Origin: DASXAI01 sp963728985
Lineage (GTDB): Bacteria > Actinomycetota > Acidimicrobiia > Acidimicrobiales > Ilumatobacteraceae
Direction: 5' to 3'
Assembly (NCBI GenBank): GCA_963728985.1
Contig: CAVSME010000007.1
Coordinates: 62,001 to 126,000, forward strand
Length of the DNA: 64,000 nt
Shown here: positions 60,673 through 64,000 of the stretch, in pieces
How positions within the stretch are numbered: the first letter of the stretch is position 1
Layout: the number at the start of each line of letters is the position of its first letter
The notes under the pieces: generated by a model
Databases searched by the model: none
Seen by the model: the letters and a program-made list of their open reading frames with translations, nothing else
What the model was told of the DNA's origin: nothing
Program-made: the position numbers and the translations under genes

Positions 60673-60688
60673 CAATGCTGTGTCATTG
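60673..60688. promoter_or_regulatory. CAATG(N6)CATTG inverted repeat between regulator and DJ-1 gene
   Basis: CAATG and CATTG are separated by six bases (CTGTGT), 22 bases from the GlxA-type regulator start and 32 bases before the DJ-1 ATG. It is a modest candidate operator for the divergent promoter region. Confidence 0.35.
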
Positions 60689-60720
60689 CAGACAAAAGGC
60701 CGAGCCCGCATGATGGCCCC

Positions 60721-61374
60721 ATGGACATCGCCATCGTGGTCTTCCCCCAGCTCACCGCCCTCGACGCCCTGGGCCCCTACCAGGTGCTGACCCGGCTCCC
60801 CGGCGCCGAGGTCTCGTTCGTGGCCGAGCAGACCGGCGAGGTGCGCGACGACATCGGCCTCCTGGCCTTCCCCGTCGAGCGGACGTTCGCCGAGGTGTCC
60901 CGGCCCGACGTCATCGTCGTCCCGGGCGGCACCATCACCCGGAAGATGGCGCGCGACGGCCACCCGAGCGTGGCCTGGATCCGCGAGGTCCACGAGCACA
61001 CGACGTGGACGACGTCGGTCTGCACCGGCTCCCTGCTGCTCGGCGCCGCCGGCATCCTCGACGGCCTCGACGCCACCAGCCACTGGGCCGCGCTCGACGC
61101 GCTCAAGGAGTACGGCGCCACCCCCACGTTGGAACGGGTCGTCGAGCGGGGCAAGGTGATCACCGCCGCCGGCGTGTCGTCGGGCATCGACATGGCCCTG
61201 CTGCTGGCCGCCCGCATCGCCGGCGACGACGTCGCCCAAGGCATCCAGCTCGGCATCGAATACGACCCCCAGCCGCCCTTCGACGCCGGCTCGCCGCTCA
61301 AGGCTCCGGCCCACGTGGTGGAGGCCGTGCGGGCCAGCATCGGCAAGCGGGCCGGGGCGCTACTGAGCTCGTAG
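60721..61374 (+). CDS. DJ-1/PfpI family protein
   Basis: 217 residues. It has VVFPQLTALDALGPYQVLTR near 6-25, the nucleophile elbow VCTGSLLLGAAG near 98-109, and HWAALDALKEYG after it. This matches the isonitrile hydratase/ThiJ-like branch. It may hydrate isonitriles or act as a glyoxalase or chaperone. The ATG at 60721 is chosen over an ORF extension. It is divergently paired with a GlxA-type regulator carrying the same fold. Its stop overlaps the convergent DUF3151 gene by 15 bases. Confidence 0.85.
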   Translation: MDIAIVVFPQLTALDALGPYQVLTRLPGAEVSFVAEQTGEVRDDIGLLAFPVERTFAEVSRPDVIVVPGGTITRKMARDGHPSVAWIREVHEHTTWTTSVCTGSLLLGAAGILDGLDATSHWAALDALKEYGATPTLERVVERGKVITAAGVSSGIDMALLLAARIAGDDVAQGIQLGIEYDPQPPFDAGSPLKAPAHVVEAVRASIGKRAGALLSS

Positions 61375-61797
61375 GGTCGGGTCGAGCTGGGCGAGGAACT
61401 GGGCGCAGCGCTCGGCCTCGTCCTGCTCGCCGATGCGGGCGGCGGTCCGCCCGAGCCCCTGGAGCCCCCGCAGGAACCCACGGTTGGTGTCGTCGGCCCA
61501 GCGCACGTAGCCGCTGCCCCGCCAGCCGCTGGCCCGCAACCGGTCGAGCCCGCGGTGGTACGCGACGCGGTAGCACGCGTAGGCCTCGGCGTCGTCACGG
61601 GCGGCATCACCCAGGCGGGCCCAGGCGTCCAGGAAGCGGGGCCACCGGGCGCAGACGGCGGCGACGGCGTCGCGCCGGTCGGCCTCGGGCCGCGCCAGGG
61701 CGTCCTCCAGCGCCGCCAGCGCGTCGGTGGGCTCGGGGTCGAGCACGGTGGACGGCGGGCCCTGCGGCGTCAGGTGCACCGGGCGCTGATCGGACAT
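61360..61797 (-). CDS. DUF3151 family protein
   Basis: 145 residues. Characteristic blocks are LDPEPTDALAALEDALARP, RWPRFLDAWARLGDAAR, and YHRGLDRLRASGWRGSGYVRWAD near 79-101, ending with GLGRTAARIGEQDEAERCAQF. This is the actinobacterial DUF3151 family, predicted helical and soluble, of unknown role. It converges on the DJ-1 gene and overlaps it by fifteen bases. It starts ten bases after the alpha/beta-hydrolase stop, in the same direction. Confidence 0.85.
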   Translation of the reverse strand: MSDQRPVHLTPQGPPSTVLDPEPTDALAALEDALARPEADRRDAVAAVCARWPRFLDAWARLGDAARDDAEAYACYRVAYHRGLDRLRASGWRGSGYVRWADDTNRGFLRGLQGLGRTAARIGEQDEAERCAQFLAQLDPTLRAQ

Positions 61798-61807
61798 GGG
61801 CCGGATG

Positions 61808-62563
61808 CTAGGGCGAGGGGACGCGGGCCACGGCCTGGCGCACCAGCCCGGCGAACTGCTCCGGGTGGGTCATGTGCGCCATGTGGGCGGCCCCCTCGAC
61901 CTCCACCCGCTCGGCGTCGGGCAGGAGCTCGGCGAGCCGGTCCACCGACTCGGCGTGGTGAGCAAGACCGAGCGTGCCCCGGGCCATGACGACGGGGACG
62001 GCCACCTCGGGCGGCTCGTACGGCGCCCTCGATCGGACGTCGGCCATCTCCGCGACGAACGCCACCCCCTCGGCGCGGCGCTCGGCCTTCGTCCGTTCGG
62101 GCAGCGCCTCCCAGCGCTCGTCGCCGAGCATCCGGCGCAGGAACGCCTCGACCGCCGCCTCCGGGCTCTCCGCTCCCAGCATGGCGGCGGAGCCGGCGCT
62201 GGTCGGCGGCCACCACTGCGTCCACGGCATCGGCGGCTCATAGGCGGCGACGGCGCGCACGAGGTCCGGGCGGGCGACGGCGGCGGCGAGGGCCACGTTG
62301 CCGCCGTAGCTGTGGCCGACGACGACGGCGGGGCGCTCGGCGATGAGCTCGAGCAGGTCGTCGACGTGGACGGCGACCCCGTACGGACCGGGCCGGTGGC
62401 GCGAGCGCCCGTAGCCGCGCCGGTCGTAGCGCACGACGCGCAGGTCGTCGAGCCGGCGTGCGACCTTGTAGAACGCCGTGCCCCGGTCGAGCGAGCCGTG
62501 CACCAGCACGACCAGCGGCGCGCCCGCCGGCCCCGTCGCATCGTGGTGCAGCGCGGTGGCCAT
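61808..62563 (-). CDS. Alpha/beta-fold hydrolase
   Basis: 251 residues. The oxyanion motif is VVLVHGSLDRGTAFYK near 18-33, the nucleophile lies in VVVGHSYGGNVALAAAVA near 80-97, the acid follows in ARGTLGLAHHAESVDRL, and the His is in GAAHMAHMTHPEQF near 230. It could be an esterase, haloalkane dehalogenase-like or epoxide-type hydrolase. No substrate is implied by neighbours. It is divergent from the M18 gene with 32 bases between starts. Confidence 0.85.
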   Translation of the reverse strand: MATALHHDATGPAGAPLVVLVHGSLDRGTAFYKVARRLDDLRVVRYDRRGYGRSRHRPGPYGVAVHVDDLLELIAERPAVVVGHSYGGNVALAAAVARPDLVRAVAAYEPPMPWTQWWPPTSAGSAAMLGAESPEAAVEAFLRRMLGDERWEALPERTKAERRAEGVAFVAEMADVRSRAPYEPPEVAVPVVMARGTLGLAHHAESVDRLAELLPDAERVEVEGAAHMAHMTHPEQFAGLVRQAVARVPSP

Positions 62564-62595
62564 CGCCGATGTGTACCAGGGAGCAGACTGGAGAC

Positions 62596-63867
62596 GTGGC
62601 TCTCGACCCGACCGACTCCCTCCTCGCCTTCATCGCCGCGTCGCCATCGCCCTACCACGCCGTGGCCACCGCCGCCGCCCGGCTCGACGGCGCCGGCTTC
62701 AAGCCGCTCGACGAGGCCGACGCCTGGGACGACGTCACCGGCGGCCACTACATCGTGCGGGGCGGGGCGCTGGTCGCCTGGCGGGTGCCCGAGGGCGTGC
62801 CCGCCCACGCGCCGTTCCGGGTGGTCGGTGCCCACACGGACTCCCCCAACCTCCGGCTCAAGCCCCACCCCGACACCGGGAGCGCCGGCTGGCGCCAGCT
62901 GGCGGTGGAGGTCTACGGCGGGGCGTTGCTGAACTCGTGGCTCGATCGGGATCTCGGGTTGTCGGGGCGGGTCGTGCTGCGCGACGGGTCCGTGCGCCTG
63001 GTCCTGGTCGATCGGCCGCTGGCCCGGGTTCCACAGCTCGCCATCCACCTCGACCGCGAGGTCAACGAGCGCGGCGTCCAGCTCGACAAGCAGGCCCACC
63101 TGACCCCGGTGTGGGGCCTCGGACCGGTGGCGGACGGCGACCTCGCCACATTCGTCGCCGCCGAGTTGGGCATCGAGCGCGACGACGTCGCCGCCTTCGA
63201 CCTCATGCTGCACGACCTCACGCCGCCGGCCCGGCTGGGCGCTGACAACGAGCTCATCGCCGCCGCCCGCCTCGACAACCAGTTCTCGTGCTGGGCCGGC
63301 GTCGAGGCGGTGGCCGAGTCCGGCGACGAGGGAGCCGCCATCCCCGTCGTCTGCCTCTTCGACCACGAGGAGGTGGGCTCGGCCAGCACGACCGGGGCGG
63401 CCGGTCCCCTCCTCGAGATCGTGGTGGACCGCCTGGTCCGGGCCCGCGACGGAACCGCCGAGGACCGCCACCGGGCACTCGTCGGCTCGGTCTGCGTGTC
63501 GGCCGACATGGCCCACGCGGTCCACCCCAACTACGCCGAGCGCCACGAGCCCGCCCACCGGCCCCTCCCCAACCGGGGCCCGGTGCTCAAGGTGAACGCC
63601 AACCAGCGCTACGCCACCGACGCCACCACCGAGGTGGCCTTCACGCGGGCATGCGAGCAGGCCGGGGTGCCGTGGCAGGTCTTCGTGTCCCGCAACAACG
63701 TGCCGTGCGGCTCCACCATCGGACCGATCACGGCCACCCGCCTGGGCATCGCCACCGTCGACATCGGCTGCGCCCAGCTCTCCATGCACTCGGCCCGAGA
63801 ACTTGCCGGCGCTCGCGACCCCGGTTACCTGGCCGAATCCCTCCGGGCGTTCGTTATGCCCGGCTGA
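62596..63867 (+). CDS. M18 family aminopeptidase
   Basis: 423 residues. Metal ligands are in GAHTDSPNLRLKP near 83-95, RLDNQFSCWAG near 226-236 and DHEEVGSASTTGA near 258-270; SADMAHAVHPNYAE near 298-311 and NQRYATDA are family blocks, and CAQLSMHSARELAG near 396-409 supplies the final His. It is an aspartyl-type cytoplasmic aminopeptidase that forms a dodecamer. The GTG at 62596 follows GACTGGAGA. Its length matches family members of about 430 residues. Confidence 0.92.
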   Translation: MALDPTDSLLAFIAASPSPYHAVATAAARLDGAGFKPLDEADAWDDVTGGHYIVRGGALVAWRVPEGVPAHAPFRVVGAHTDSPNLRLKPHPDTGSAGWRQLAVEVYGGALLNSWLDRDLGLSGRVVLRDGSVRLVLVDRPLARVPQLAIHLDREVNERGVQLDKQAHLTPVWGLGPVADGDLATFVAAELGIERDDVAAFDLMLHDLTPPARLGADNELIAAARLDNQFSCWAGVEAVAESGDEGAAIPVVCLFDHEEVGSASTTGAAGPLLEIVVDRLVRARDGTAEDRHRALVGSVCVSADMAHAVHPNYAERHEPAHRPLPNRGPVLKVNANQRYATDATTEVAFTRACEQAGVPWQVFVSRNNVPCGSTIGPITATRLGIATVDIGCAQLSMHSARELAGARDPGYLAESLRAFVMPG

Positions 63868-63899
63868 CCCCGCCGTCTTTCGGGTAGCAAGGTACGTCA

Positions 63900-63917
63900 G
63901 CCCGGCGGACGCCGGGC
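63900..63917. terminator. GCCCGGC/GCCGGGC hairpin after M18 gene
   Basis: A perfect seven-base stem around GGAC, 33 bases after the M18 stop and 21 bases before the lipoprotein ATG. It could end transcription of the M18 gene or act in the leader of the lipoprotein gene. Confidence 0.6.
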
Positions 63918-63937
63918 CCAGCCCCCTGGGAGTCCCC

Positions 63938-64000
63938 ATGAAGCTTGCCGCCGTCACAGCTGCTGCCGCGCTGACCGCCCTGCTCGTCACCGGATGCGGG
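63938..64000 (+). CDS. Lipoprotein, N-terminal fragment (partial)
   Basis: Only the first 21 codons are in the window: MKLAAVTAAAALTALLVTGC plus one Gly. A short basic start, a hydrophobic core and a lipobox (LVTGC) mark a lipoprotein signal peptide with lipidated Cys at position 20. CTGGGAGTCCCC precedes the ATG as a weak ribosome site. The mature domain lies beyond the right edge, so the function cannot be told. Confidence 0.65.
   Translation, partial: MKLAAVTAAAALTALLVTGCG

Noticed and set aside
61870..63990. 706-codon minus-strand ORF over the M18 aminopeptidase
   Set aside because: It is the antisense shadow of a clear M18 gene and shows no domain.

Overview
The window is chromosomal DNA of a high-GC actinobacterium (Actinomycetota), most likely of class Acidimicrobiia. 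The evidence is a complete Pup-proteasome gene set (pafA, prcA, prcB, pup, dop, mpa), F420-type oxidoreductases, small actinobacterial families (DUF4193-, DUF3151-, DUF3866- and DUF222-like), twin-arginine translocation genes next to a HelY helicase, and pervasive GTG starts with GTGA/ATGA overlaps. No rRNA, tRNA, CRISPR array, prophage or complete insertion sequence was seen.

Layout. 1-10.5 kb: a partial zinc-ribbon membrane protein, a P-loop kinase/luciferase-like fusion, a PPOX-class flavoprotein, a dif-like 28-mer, nagA, a gamma-carbonic-anhydrase-like protein, an unrecognised basic protein, enoyl-CoA hydratase, NUDIX and GNAT enzymes, a DUF4193-like protein and a LysM/transglycosylase. 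10.5-18 kb: a two-domain ThyX-like protein, an M20 amidohydrolase, a diacylglycerol-kinase C-terminal-like protein, helY (frameshifted), tatC and tatA/B. 18-31 kb: GDPD, nucleoside hydrolase, lepB, DUF3866, the Pup-proteasome region, a ferredoxin, trmI and small membrane proteins. 31-36 kb: a tightly overlapped operon of hydrolase, thioesterase, ADP-forming acyl-CoA synthetase subunits and a D,D-carboxypeptidase (frameshifted at its signal anchor). 36-45 kb: TetR and a divergent fatty-acid desaturase, FIST protein, transketolase-transaldolase, a LOG-family protein and a frameshifted ferritin-like desaturase. 45-54 kb: glycolate oxidase operon glcDEF with two methyltransferases, a MITE-like element, and TypA. 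54-64 kb: orphan ParA, RNase D, rhodanese, MobA-like and flavin reductase, an HNH/DUF222 protein, a GlxA-type regulator facing a DJ-1/PfpI protein, DUF3151, a hydrolase, M18 aminopeptidase and the start of a lipoprotein.

How the genes work together. Pup is a 64-residue protein ending in GGQ, so it needs Dop to deamidate it before PafA ligates it to substrates; Mpa then feeds substrates to the PrcA/PrcB core. TatA/B and TatC export folded proteins. TetR and the desaturase share a perfect operator. Transketolase and transaldolase form the non-oxidative pentose phosphate branch. GlcD, GlcE and GlcF together make glycolate oxidase.

Two things stand out. First, four genes (helY, mpa, dacB and the ferritin-like desaturase) are each broken by a shift that a single gain or loss of one CG dinucleotide in a GCGC-type tract would repair. 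Second, the intergenic regions carry several families of dispersed palindromic repeats, including a 65-bp pair about 18.8 kb apart with two mismatches, a 49-bp hairpin pair, and a GC-rich hairpin-plus-tail family that often begins inside the stop codon of a neighbouring gene.
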